DNA of 64,000 bases from Tellurirhabdus rosea (GTDB lineage Bacteria > Bacteroidota > Bacteroidia > Cytophagales > Spirosomataceae), in NCBI RefSeq assembly GCF_026278345.1, contig NZ_CP111085.1:4288501-4352500 (forward strand). The letters are read 5' to 3'. Position 1 is the first letter of the stretch; each line of letters starts with the position of its first letter. Both the position numbers and the translations under genes were made by a program. Of the stretch, positions 57,301 to 64,000 are shown one piece after another. The notes beneath the pieces were generated by a model. The model ran no database searches and was not told the DNA's origin. It saw nothing but the letters and a program-made list of their open reading frames with translations.

Positions 57301-59299
57301 GCTGGACACGGCAAGCCGGGTGAAGGCCGGGGATACGGAATCGTTCCTGCTTACGGTAAAAGTGCGACTGGTGAATGAAGCCGATACTGCTAAGACATTC
57401 TACAACGTAGCCGCGCTTACGGCGGTTCTGGGTGGTACGCCTGTGTCGGACAAATCGACGGATGGTGATTCGGCGGACCCGGATGGCGACGGAAATCCCA
57501 ACAACAACAGCCAGCCGACGCCGAGCCGCGTTTACACGCCGGCCACCAGCTCTCAACTGGGAGTTGCCCTGGCCGTGGTCGAAACCGTCAGGCTGCCGGA
57601 CGAAAGCTACTATGTAACCTATAAGATTACACTAAAGAACTTCGGAACGACACCGCTGACCCAGGTTCAGTTGAGTGATAGCCTGTCCAAGGCCATTACC
57701 GCACCGGCAACCTTCACCGTCGTGGGTGCCCCCGTCGTCAACGCGGCCAGTACCCTGGTGCCGAACGGGGCTTATAACGGCAAGACCAATTCGGTAATCG
57801 TCCTTCCCGGCAGTTCGCTGGCCGCTGGCGTGACCGATAGTGTGCTGGTGACTGTACGTATTCAACCTAACGGATTAAGCAGCGTGATTCTGAACCAGGT
57901 AGTTGGAACGGCTGAAAAAGGCGACGCGTCCGTTAATGATTTGTCCAACAATGGGGTTGATCCCGATCCTGCGGGCAGTCTGAAAACACCGGTTCGGTTT
58001 GACCTGCCCCCCTCCCTGCTTGGCGTGGCGAAGTCGGTTGGACAGCCGGTGAACCTCGGCAATGGAGTCTATGAAGTGCCCTATACCATTCAGCTGAGCA
58101 ATTTAGGTACCGTGGATCTACGCCGCGTGCAGGTAACGGACAATCTGGCCCAGACCTTCGAAGCCAAAGGCGCTCTGATTGTTTCCAATAAAATTGCTGT
58201 AACCGCTCAAACGGGCCTGACCGTCGATACGACGTATACCGGACGGGGCCTGCTGACGAAACTGCTGATCGATACGCTCAGTACGCTGCCCAGAGGCGCG
58301 ACGCGCAGCCTGTCGTTCAGAATAAAGGTCGATGTTCGGAATGCGCAGGGGACGCAGTTCTTCAATACGGCATACGGGCAGGCGCTGGGAGCGGGTAGCG
58401 TAGTGGTGGGCGACACCTCCACGACCGGCGCGAATCCGGACCCGGATAACGATCTTGACCCCCGGAACAATGGTGTAGCTACGCCGGTCACCCTTGAAAA
58501 ACCGTCGAATGTACAGCCCCGCATGGGCGTTGCGCTGTCGGTGAAAGATACGGTTCGTCTGGCCGATGGATCTTACCGGGTCGTGTACCGGGTCATCGTT
58601 AAAAACTTCAGTTCGGTGCCATTGCAGAATGTGCAGCTGCAGGACTCGCTTGCCAAGTACGTCTTCAATGTCACGACCGGGGCCTCCTACACCGTGGCCG
58701 GAACGCCAACCGTACCCACAGGCAGCGGTCTGGTTCCCAATCCGCAGTTTAACGGCAATACGGATACCCGTCTGCTGCTGAACACCAGTACACTGGCCGC
58801 CGGCGTACAGGATACGCTTTTGCTTACCCTGATCGTGAGGACCGACGGTCGGACAACTCCTTACCTCAACATGGTAAATGGAGAAGGACTGGCCGGATTA
58901 ACGATGGTTCGCGACGTGTCTACCGATGGCATTGAACCCGACCCGAACGGAAACAGTGACCCCACCGAAGCCACGGAAGGGCTCGCTACGGCCCTGGTAC
59001 TGCCGCTGGATGACGGGGATGTTTACATTCCCCAGGGTTTCTCACCGAACGGAGACGGAATCAACGACCGCTTTGTCATTCGTCGCCCGAGCGGCATGAT
59101 CGTCAATCTGGAAGTCTTTAACCGGTGGGGCCACGCCGTGTATCGCAACGAAGACTATCACAATGACTGGGATGGAACCGCCAATACCGGCGTGCGCATC
59201 GGCACAACTTCCAACGGATTGCCCGACGGGACGTACTACTACATTGTCCGGTTGAGCGATGGACGCCGCTTTGTACGCTATATGACTATTAATCGCTGA
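51344..59299 (+). CDS. giant multi-domain surface protein with type B type IX secretion sorting domain
   Basis: About 2651 residues. The long signal peptide has its hydrophobic core LALFVFCLVTGLFLV and cleaves near FAQ. Then follow a DUF11 domain (about 60-150), two SdrD B-like domains (about 269-345 and 395-470, GSIGDFVWLDTNYNG), one PKD/Ig-like domain, eleven Cys-rich Ig-like repeats of about 75 residues (about 607-1436), mixed Ig-like modules, five DUF11 domains (about 1785-2549) and a gliding-motility-type C-terminal domain (about 2560-2651: YIPQGFSPNGDGINDRF, VFNRWGHAVYRN). The terminal domain directs export by the type IX system. It is probably a surface adhesin or filament. ATGs at 51284 and 51344 are both possible; 51344 gives the shorter N-region. 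Followed closely by a PorP/SprF gene. Confidence 0.9.
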   Translation: MLSRNVNVIGNPALIESRPQAGDYFLPTRNRLALFVFCLVTGLFLVSNSTFAQQTTTTGPDLFLYKKISNQKPQIGDVVSVTMVVGNSGSAAATGIVIQDKLLTSGAEYVSGTVLRGGGTFTRQATTASWTPGTVAAGDSAMVEIKLRVLGQGVSFNTAEITAMQGTDTDSQVDNQELLEDDYASICFSVPIYWYQGEEFEVTIPAGFKNTQWLRNNQAVTASTPSEQAAVRGDTLIIRSPGTYTFTTTLSNCPASGCCPIEVVQGPCGSIGDFVWLDTNYNGIQDQSEPGVANVPVKLYSQNADTLLAETTTNANGFYSFSCLPTGNYRVGIVKPEGTVLSTFKNPSGTPDKDSDGQDSGARTLSPVVPINVAFAENDKRRNNPDIDFGLAPYGSIGNFVWDDTNTNGFQDGGEAGISGVRVNLYASNQINTPIKSLLTNATGFYKFDSLQSGTYIVRFLLPSGKVFTLANAGTAADDERDSDAGVDGYSQAVQINASQPLNSIARTNMTIDAGVTPSCTAPVVAASVSSAQVCSGTSFTLTAAVSGATSGLSYRWSGPNGYSSTDANPIIASAALSATGVYSVTVSSGVNCASTASVTVTVKSCECAVTPPIISCATTNICPGDAVTLLAANCSGTVTWSNGQTGSQLIVSPSDTTTYTATCSVDKCTSGNSNPVTIFVADPKPPVIAASATTICPGTQVTLTATGCTGRVIWSTGATGTSLTVSPAMSTTYYANCRIANCISSPSDPVTIQVGTPPTPQVTVSKTSLCEGESSVLTILNCPGTPVWSTGDTTQSITVSPRQTTRYSVVCRLGSCLSPRSEYEISVTKPIPPTIVASSDTVCIGSQVTLTASGCQGTVLWSSGSTGATLTITPRNNVSYTAYCKIGTCTSEISNAVNIVVVSPAAPLIKSTKTLLCAGEDVTLTAEGCTGTVVWSNGMTGSSITDRPGSTTNYTAKCRVGSCLSESSNLIAVNVTNSSATRPTVTVSKSAICKGETVVLSATGCTGATIVWSTGETGASITVAPVTTTEYYAACRVGSSCNSQPAKVTITVNTPPTPEVFCSASRICPGETVVLSVGSCTGTPLWSTGATTSSITVSPTVTTSYTVVCRSGQCSSDPSQAYTISVEAPAAPVITASTLEFESGQPVSLSATGCGTGQVVWSTGATGTSIVVDPVATTSYYAQCRINNCLSDLTTITIKKKGDCNVPAPTVTVASSEVCSGGSATLTATGCTSGTIVWSNGMTGSSITVNNLTRSEQFTAMCKRDAFCMSAPSSPVAVNVLFINAPTIVSSKPVICPGDTTTLSALGCPGQIVWSTGETTGSIIVKPGATTGYWAKCKLGTCESARSPINTVRVVTPTAPTISASATNLCFGQAVTLTASACQEGYVIWSNGQVGQSVTVSPAVSTTFTAVCCTSGNCKSVVSNGIAINVSAKPGKPVTVDKVNTCPFVTVDLTTAVVGRPATGSIYEFRTGNTPTSPLVANPNAVGAGTYYVFEKTANGCYGEPSAINIQITDCNTPQICTTNPASATAGSDATLCDTKEYKLNGRIGGAATSAVWSSSGTGTFNNALLLDATYRASAEDVKAGFVTLTLTTNDPDGSGACVAAKASIKLTFKGVDLKPTITVQGNTSLCNGDSVVLKALPDGYRYRWNTNATTQSIVVKAGGSYFVTLLNAEGCTSVASEPVSITVNSPVLPPQVAMMARNTCPATTVSLVQLVESQPRMQGSSFEFRAGSSPASPIVIRPDSVGQGKYYIFERTAAGCYSAGAPVEVSIFNCATDSCRADLYIRKMVDKKNPRVGEVVTYTIKLGNKGTCAATHVDFRDILPEGLELVSNGNLAVDHLGHLTMWVTPLQAGEEREFFYKARVMKQGSIVNDVKITYLDQIDPDWTNNADQVTIQDTSKVQPLYVGLAKKGLGVSRQTDGTYAFRYSFKVTNYSSVDARKVQITDSLTTVFAPNSVTEAHLEATNSNLKFNSGFTGSGANVQLLDTASRVKAGDTESFLLTVKVRLVNEADTAKTFYNVAALTAVLGGTPVSDKSTDGDSADPDGDGNPNNNSQPTPSRVYTPATSSQLGVALAVVETVRLPDESYYVTYKITLKNFGTTPLTQVQLSDSLSKAITAPATFTVVGAPVVNAASTLVPNGAYNGKTNSVIVLPGSSLAAGVTDSVLVTVRIQPNGLSSVILNQVVGTAEKGDASVNDLSNNGVDPDPAGSLKTPVRFDLPPSLLGVAKSVGQPVNLGNGVYEVPYTIQLSNLGTVDLRRVQVTDNLAQTFEAKGALIVSNKIAVTAQTGLTVDTTYTGRGLLTKLLIDTLSTLPRGATRSLSFRIKVDVRNAQGTQFFNTAYGQALGAGSVVVGDTSTTGANPDPDNDLDPRNNGVATPVTLEKPSNVQPRMGVALSVKDTVRLADGSYRVVYRVIVKNFSSVPLQNVQLQDSLAKYVFNVTTGASYTVAGTPTVPTGSGLVPNPQFNGNTDTRLLLNTSTLAAGVQDTLLLTLIVRTDGRTTPYLNMVNGEGLAGLTMVRDVSTDGIEPDPNGNSDPTEATEGLATALVLPLDDGDVYIPQGFSPNGDGINDRFVIRRPSGMIVNLEVFNRWGHAVYRNEDYHNDWDGTANTGVRIGTTSNGLPDGTYYYIVRLSDGRRFVRYMTINR
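53162..55650 (+). repeat. eleven tandem Cys-containing Ig-like repeats inside the giant gene
   Basis: Units of about 226 bases (75 residues). The shared pattern is a Pro-rich start, xxxCPGxxVTLTAxGC, a VWSTGxTGxSITVxP strand and a YxAxCRxxxC strand, so four cysteines per unit in most copies. Copies are diverged, with no identical stretches, indicating old duplications. Confidence 0.85.
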
Positions 59300-59308
59300 T
59301 AAGCTAAG

Positions 59309-60289
59309 ATGAAGACCCTATTTCGACCCTGGAAATTTGCCACCTTTTTGCTTCTGCTGGCGTTTGTCAGCCCGCGCGGCGTACAGGCGCAGCAGGACAA
59401 AATGTTCTCCCAGTACATGTTCAACATGCTGGCGCTGAACCCCGCCTACGCGGGCAGTCGGGATGTGCTGAGCATGACGGGACTGTACCGGAACCAGTGG
59501 GGAGGAATCGAGGGAGCACCCCAGACGGCCACCTTTACCATCGACGCCCCGGTAAATCGGGAGCGGGTAGGACTGGGGTTGCAGGTTTACAACGATCGAC
59601 TGGGCGAATGGAACGAAACAGGAGCGTTTGCTTCCTATGCTTTCCGAATAAAAGTTGGCGAACGGTCAACGCTGGCGCTGGGCCTTCAGGGTGGAGCCGT
59701 CAATGTCCGCTGGGCCCTGTCGGGGGTAGAAACGGGCCAGCCGGGCGACCCGGCCTTTGCCCGTGATATCGTGAAGACCCTGCCGAATTTCGGAACGGGC
59801 ATTTTTCTGAGCAACGACCGCTCGTACCTGGGCGTTTCGGTACCGCAACTGCTCAAAAATCGCCTCAGCGACTACGATTCCGGACCGAACCGGGCCGTTC
59901 AGCGGCGGCACGCATACGCCATGGGTGGTTTTGTGATCGGCCTTAGCCCGACGCTGAAATTAAAGCCGTCGACGCTCGTCAAATACGCCGAAGGGGCTCC
60001 GCTGGGTATCGACGGAAACCTGAATCTCTGGATCGCCGACCGGATCGGCGTCGGGGCTTCCTACCGCCGCAACCAGTTCAACACCCTGGGCAACTATACC
60101 AACGACGCGGTCGTAGCGATGCTCGAAGTCCAGCTTTCGGACCAGCTTCGTCTGGGATATTCCTTTGACCGCATGCTCAATAACCTGGGGCGGACCAAAG
60201 GCGGTTTTGGGCCGCAAACCCACGAAATCATGCTTCGGTATGAGTTTGGCTTCGGAAAAAACAAAATTCTGACGCCGCGCTATTTCTGA
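59309..60289 (+). CDS. PorP/SprF-family outer-membrane protein
   Basis: A 326-residue protein with a signal peptide (ending VQAQ) and the PorP/SprF signature QDKMFSQYMFNMLALNPAYAGSRD, then repeated barrel strands (GLGLQVYNDRLGEWNETGAFASYAF). It ends in EIMLRYEFGFG before a short tail. In Flavobacterium, SprF is needed to secrete and attach the adhesin SprB, whose gene lies directly upstream; here the same order, giant cargo then PorP/SprF with only a 9-base gap, strongly suggests a dedicated partner. Located in the outer membrane. Confidence 0.92.
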   Translation: MKTLFRPWKFATFLLLLAFVSPRGVQAQQDKMFSQYMFNMLALNPAYAGSRDVLSMTGLYRNQWGGIEGAPQTATFTIDAPVNRERVGLGLQVYNDRLGEWNETGAFASYAFRIKVGERSTLALGLQGGAVNVRWALSGVETGQPGDPAFARDIVKTLPNFGTGIFLSNDRSYLGVSVPQLLKNRLSDYDSGPNRAVQRRHAYAMGGFVIGLSPTLKLKPSTLVKYAEGAPLGIDGNLNLWIADRIGVGASYRRNQFNTLGNYTNDAVVAMLEVQLSDQLRLGYSFDRMLNNLGRTKGGFGPQTHEIMLRYEFGFGKNKILTPRYF

Positions 60290-60403
60290 TTCGTTCGGCC
60301 ACTCGTAGCAATCCTTTTCCGGGCGTATTCTCCTGAAACGTAATTTAATCGTTTCCCGGTGGGTACGTCCGTTTTGTTTCTCTGCCTCCAAAAATCCCCC
60401 GTA

Positions 60404-62770
60404 ATGAGTACCTCCCGAATGCTGCTCGGCGTCCTGCTGGGACTATTTTTTGTTTCGGAGACCCTGGGGCAGTCGCTTGTGAAACAGGCAGACCGCCAGC
60501 ATGAACTGATGGCCTACGCCAAAGCCATCGAGCTATACGAAGAGGCGCTGATCCGTTCCTTCCTGACCGATACCGAGCGCGAACACATCTTTGAAAAGCT
60601 GGGCGACAGCTACCGTAAGGTGCAGAACCCCGAACGCGCCGAGGAAATCTACCGCGAACTGCTGAAAAGCCGCCGGGCCGACGAGCCTGCCAGCGCCGTT
60701 TTTTACCTTCATTACGCCCAGGTTCTGGCCATCAACGGCAAGTACGAAGAAGCGCAGAAAGCGTACGACGTTTACAGCAACCTGAGTACCCATGATCAGC
60801 GGGGCAAAAGCTTTTCCCGATTGTACCGGGACGTAAGCGTCCTGACGCGAAATGCCGCCAGTTATCAGGTGCATTTTCTGGATTTCAACACGCAGAGCGC
60901 CGAATTCAGCCCCATGTACTTCAGGGAAAAGGTGGTTTTTGTGTCAAATCGCCGGGAGAGCGGCGCCATCCGACGGGTTTTTACCTGGGATAACACGCCC
61001 TTTCTGGACCTGTTTGAAATGCCTCTGAAAGCGCTGGCCGCCGGAGAAACGGGCGCAGCCGGAGGGGGTCAGGAGCCCAGAACCGCCCGGCGCGAACGCC
61101 TGGTGAGGCCCTTGGGAAGCGACGATTACACGGCCAATACGTCGAATGACAGCCGCACGGCCGGCTCCTGGAACGTTCCTTCCAAAACCCAGACGTACCG
61201 TTACGAAAAAGAGGAGCAGGCCCGGGAATTCAACAGCCAGTTAAACTCCCGGTACCACGAGGGGCCGGTCGCCTTCACAAAAGACTTTTCGAAGATCTAT
61301 TTTACGCGGAACAACTATTCGAAGGGCCAGTACGGCGAGAGTAAAGACGGCGTCAACAAATTGAAAATATACGTGGCGCAGGCCACCAGAAACGGGTGGA
61401 CCGACGAGCAGTCCCTTTCTTTCAACAGTGAGGAATATTCCTGCGGCCATCCCACGTTGGGGCCGGATGATAAAGTGATGATTTTTGTCTCGGACAAACC
61501 CGGTGGTCAGGGCGGAACGGACCTGTACTTGAGCCGTTACGCCAAAGGCCACTGGTCGAAGCCGGTGAACCTGGGAGAAACCGTCAATACCAAAGGCAAT
61601 GAAATGTTTCCCTTTCTGGATGAATTCGGAAATCTTTATTTTGCCTCAGATGGGCATGCCGGGCTTGGCGGACTGGATCTGTTCTACACCACGCTTTCGC
61701 CGGAAGGCGTCCCCGGCAAGGTATACAATCTCGGCGCGCCGCTCAATTCGCGGCAGGATGATTTCGGAATCATCACCGACGGGCAACGCCAGGCGGGCTT
61801 TTTCAGCAGTAACCGGCGCAATGGCGGAACGGACGACGATATTTACCGCTTTCGCCGGGAAGGGCCCCTGTATCCCTGCCGGGAGCTTTCGCTGAGCGTG
61901 ATCGATGCGGAAAGTAAAGAGCCGCTGCCGGGCGCGACGGTCGATCTGGGCAATAACCTGACGGCGGAGGACTCCCGCAAACTGACGCTGGACAGTACCG
62001 GCCTTGCCCGCATCTGCCTCGATCCCGAATCCGATTTTGTCATGGCCGCCTCAGCCGCCGGTTATCAGTCCAGCACGGTCGGCTTCTCCACCCGGGACCT
62101 TGCGGATGACCTGCCGATCCGGATCGAAATCCCGCTCCAGCGGGCGAAACCCCAGGCTACCTTGCTGAAAGGCCGCGTTCTGGCCCAGAAAGACAGTAAA
62201 CCCCTGCCGAACGTCCGGGTGGTGCTGAAATCGGACTGCGACTCAACGGCGCGGGATACGCTTTCGGCGGAAGATGGGACGTATGCCTTTCTGGTGCGGC
62301 CGGACTGCAACTACCAAATTGAAGCGTACGGCCAGAACATGGCGACCACCGGGGGCCGGGTGGATACCACCGGCACGGCGGCAACCGAACTCCGGATGCT
62401 GACCAAAGGCGATGTGGTGGCGATTGACAACATTTACTACGACCTGAACAAGTGGACGATCCGGCCCGATGCGGCGGCCGAACTCAACAAACTGGCCGAA
62501 CTGATGAAAAAATATCCGAAAATGCGGATTGAACTGCGGTCGCATACCGACAGTCGCGCCTCCGCTTCGTTTAACCGGACGCTGTCTACCCGGCGGGCCA
62601 TCGCGGCCGTATCGTATCTCCGGCGGCAGGGCATCGCCGGTAAACGCATGGTCGCGGCGGGGTACGGCGAGAGCAAACTGCTGAACCCGTGCCGCGACGG
62701 GGTGACCTGTTCGGAAGAAGAACACCAGCAAAACCGCCGGACGGAGTTTAAAATTCTGGCGTTAGAATAA
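60404..62770 (+). CDS. OmpA-family protein with TPR, PD40 propeller and carboxypeptidase-like domains
   Basis: A 788-residue exported protein. The order is: signal peptide; TPR-like helices (about 20-150, AKAIELYEEALIRSF); PD40/WD40-like blades (about 165-480, FSKIYFTRNNYSKG, KVMIFVSDKPGGQGGTDLYLS); two carboxypeptidase-regulatory-like folds (about 490-660); and a C-terminal OmpA peptidoglycan-binding domain (about 675-788, DNIYYDLNKWTIRPDA, RSHTDSRASASFN, RRTEFKI). This is the arrangement of PorE-like proteins that anchor type IX components to peptidoglycan. The start is ATG 60404; ATG 60419 is also possible. It lies between two PorP/SprF genes. Confidence 0.88.
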   Translation: MSTSRMLLGVLLGLFFVSETLGQSLVKQADRQHELMAYAKAIELYEEALIRSFLTDTEREHIFEKLGDSYRKVQNPERAEEIYRELLKSRRADEPASAVFYLHYAQVLAINGKYEEAQKAYDVYSNLSTHDQRGKSFSRLYRDVSVLTRNAASYQVHFLDFNTQSAEFSPMYFREKVVFVSNRRESGAIRRVFTWDNTPFLDLFEMPLKALAAGETGAAGGGQEPRTARRERLVRPLGSDDYTANTSNDSRTAGSWNVPSKTQTYRYEKEEQAREFNSQLNSRYHEGPVAFTKDFSKIYFTRNNYSKGQYGESKDGVNKLKIYVAQATRNGWTDEQSLSFNSEEYSCGHPTLGPDDKVMIFVSDKPGGQGGTDLYLSRYAKGHWSKPVNLGETVNTKGNEMFPFLDEFGNLYFASDGHAGLGGLDLFYTTLSPEGVPGKVYNLGAPLNSRQDDFGIITDGQRQAGFFSSNRRNGGTDDDIYRFRREGPLYPCRELSLSVIDAESKEPLPGATVDLGNNLTAEDSRKLTLDSTGLARICLDPESDFVMAASAAGYQSSTVGFSTRDLADDLPIRIEIPLQRAKPQATLLKGRVLAQKDSKPLPNVRVVLKSDCDSTARDTLSAEDGTYAFLVRPDCNYQIEAYGQNMATTGGRVDTTGTAATELRMLTKGDVVAIDNIYYDLNKWTIRPDAAAELNKLAELMKKYPKMRIELRSHTDSRASASFNRTLSTRRAIAAVSYLRRQGIAGKRMVAAGYGESKLLNPCRDGVTCSEEEHQQNRRTEFKILALE

Positions 62771-62862
62771 CTTTTCGGCGCGGAAAATCCGGAAAAACAG
62801 GCGACGGCTGGAGTCTGCTTTTTCTGTTCTTATCTTAGCGAACATTTTATCCCGGCCCACCC

Positions 62863-63771
62863 ATGCTGAATCGTTTCTGGAAAATTCTGTTTGCCACCGC
62901 CGGTCTTACGGCTTCGTTCTCTCCTGCAAACGCCCAGCGGGAAGTGCTTTATGCCCAGTATTTCACCAACCCACTGACCATTAACCCGGCCTATACCGGC
63001 GTTCGGGAGAGTCTGACCATGACGGCGGTCTTCCGGCGGAAATGGCTGGGGGTTCAGGGCTTTCCCGTCACGCAGTCGCTGGGAATGGACGGGGAGGTGG
63101 GCAACAGCGGCATCGGGCTTGGCCTGCAGGCGCTGAACGACCGGATGAGTCCCTATTCAAACACGGGCATCTACGGCAGCGTGGCTTACCATATCCGTCT
63201 GGCATCCGGGGCAAAACTTTCCTTCGGCGGTTCCGGGGGCATCAATGTGCTGCCGGTATTCGACCCGGCTACGAGTGTAGGACTGAACAAGGCCCTGCCG
63301 AGTGTCGGCGTTGGCGCGCATTACGAAGGCAATACCCTCTGGCTGGGCATCTCAAAGCCCGAACTGATTGATCGGCCGCTCCGGCTGACGGGCACCAATG
63401 CCGCCCTGCAATACAACCGCCCCCTGTTTATCCAGGCCGGGGCCAAACTGCCCGCTTCCGAAGGGGTTATGCTGATGCCTTCGTTGTTGCTGACCCAGCA
63501 GCAAAGCCTGCCGCTGGGCGTCGATCTGAACCTGAAAAGCTGGTTTATGCAGAAAGTGGCGCTCGGCGTTTCCGTCCGGCTCAACAATGCCTCCCTGATC
63601 GCCCGGCAAAGTTATGTGCTCGCACTGGCCGAATACCAGCTCGCGAATACCATCCGGGTAGGCTACAATTACAGCAGTCGGACGGCCGAGAACCCGTTTT
63701 TCCCGCAGCGGAGCGTACATGAACTGGTTTTCCGCTACACGCCGAGTCCGATGCTGTTTCAGTACCGGTAA
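62863..63771 (+). CDS. second PorP/SprF-family outer-membrane protein
   Basis: A 302-residue protein with a signal peptide (ending ANAQ) and the signature VLYAQYFTNPLTINPAYTGVRE, then barrel strands ending in VHELVFRYTPSPMLFQYR. It is diverged from the first copy but the same family (both have YNDR/LNDR after a GLGLQ strand and an HE-box near the end). Comes 92 bases after the OmpA gene. Two PorP/SprF genes in one cluster may serve different cargo, or one may substitute for PorP. Confidence 0.9.
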   Translation: MLNRFWKILFATAGLTASFSPANAQREVLYAQYFTNPLTINPAYTGVRESLTMTAVFRRKWLGVQGFPVTQSLGMDGEVGNSGIGLGLQALNDRMSPYSNTGIYGSVAYHIRLASGAKLSFGGSGGINVLPVFDPATSVGLNKALPSVGVGAHYEGNTLWLGISKPELIDRPLRLTGTNAALQYNRPLFIQAGAKLPASEGVMLMPSLLLTQQQSLPLGVDLNLKSWFMQKVALGVSVRLNNASLIARQSYVLALAEYQLANTIRVGYNYSSRTAENPFFPQRSVHELVFRYTPSPMLFQYR

Positions 63772-63822
63772 GGGCCAAAGTGGCCTTGCCGTTTAAAGTG
63801 GCCGCTTCGTCCGAAAACTTCC

Positions 63823-63830
63823 TACCTTTG
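63823..63830 (+). promoter_or_regulatory. -7 promoter box directly before the last gene
   Basis: TACCTTTG matches TAnnTTTG and ends 4 bases before the start codon at 63835, so transcription would begin at or just next to the ATG. No clear -33 element is seen. Confidence 0.45.
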
Positions 63831-63834
63831 CGGC

Positions 63835-64000
63835 ATGAAAGTAGCCGGATTTACCTTTATCCGCAATGCCCGGAAGTACGACTATCCCATTGTTGAAGCC
63901 ATAACGTCTATTCTGCCCGTTTGTGACGAATTCGTGGTGGCCGTCGGGCAGTCCGACGACGATACCCGGGCGATGATCGAGGCGATTGATTCCTCTAAAA
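63835..64000 (+). CDS. glycosyltransferase-like protein, 5' part only
   Basis: The first 55 residues are visible before the window ends: MKVAGFTFIRNARKYDYPIV, then ILPVCDEFVVAVGQSDDDT. The pattern (a beta strand, FIRNA, and a second strand ending in a D/E-rich turn) is that of family 2-like glycosyltransferases found in Bacteroidota. Catalytic residues would lie further on. It follows the second PorP/SprF gene by 63 bases and has its own promoter box. The assignment is tentative. Confidence 0.6.
   Translation, partial: MKVAGFTFIRNARKYDYPIVEAITSILPVCDEFVVAVGQSDDDTRAMIEAIDSSK

Noticed and set aside
56378-57556. 392-codon minus-strand frame inside the giant gene
   Set aside because: The plus frame is a continuous 2.6-thousand-residue protein with identifiable repeats.

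Overview
The window looks like a chromosomal segment from a high-GC member of the Bacteroidota, order Cytophagales, probably near Spirosoma or Larkinella. The evidence is two PorP/SprF proteins, a giant secreted protein with a gliding-motility-type (type B) C-terminal sorting domain, GWxTD, DUF4932 and DUF2721 proteins, and promoters of the Bacteroidota type (-7 TAnnTTTG with TTG or TTTG about 20 bases upstream). Genes are dense, on both strands, and mostly housekeeping or metabolic. Genus assignment is inference; no rRNA is present.

Layout. 1-7 kb: a truncated DUF2157 membrane protein, a FAN1-type VRR-NUC nuclease, two SAM methyltransferases, a small cytochrome c, RlmB and a GWxTD lipoprotein. 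7-20 kb: a 2,4-dienoyl-CoA reductase and dienoyl-CoA isomerase pair, a trans-sulfuration PLP enzyme, two tandem SDRs, an FMN reductase, a cysteine desulfurase, small membrane proteins, an NHL protein and a zinc alcohol dehydrogenase. 20-32 kb: a LuxR-type regulator with a phospho-acceptor Asp replaced by Glu, GlmM, an Anbu protease with its transglutaminase partner, two paralogous Nudix hydrolases flanking a YD-repeat lipoprotein, tRNA-Arg(CCG), RarA, an ECF sigma factor and adenine deaminase. 32-43 kb: an oxidative deoxy-sugar (most likely L-fucose) pathway with permease and mutarotase, interrupted by an AT-rich insert and a DUF4932 protease. 43-64 kb: a divergent EEP protein, a membrane protein with an HTH regulator, GNAT, cytidylate kinase, an FAD oxidoreductase, a 1087-residue propeller/barrel protein, and a four-gene cell-surface cluster: a giant type IX secretion cargo, PorP/SprF, an OmpA/PD40 lattice protein and a second PorP/SprF.

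The most unusual signal is not a gene. Between about 8 and 43 kb at least thirteen intergenic spaces hold an inverted repeat whose arms are made of short reiterated words, often around a GCTCCGC/GCGGAG core. The word differs between elements, most elements abut a stop codon, and one pair of arms encloses a four-helix-bundle (S23/IVS-type) gene. I propose that these belong to one class of small mobile or retro-type element, with the four-helix-bundle copy as a possible parent form. Four of the five closely spaced gene junctions of the sugar operon carry such an element, and the fifth has a GC-rich palindrome.

Stretches over 300 bases without an intact gene are 19239-20179 (one palindrome and a probable beta-barrel remnant), 35743-36194 (AT-rich, with a small coiled-coil remnant) and 50724-51343 (terminator, promoter and long leader of the giant surface protein gene).
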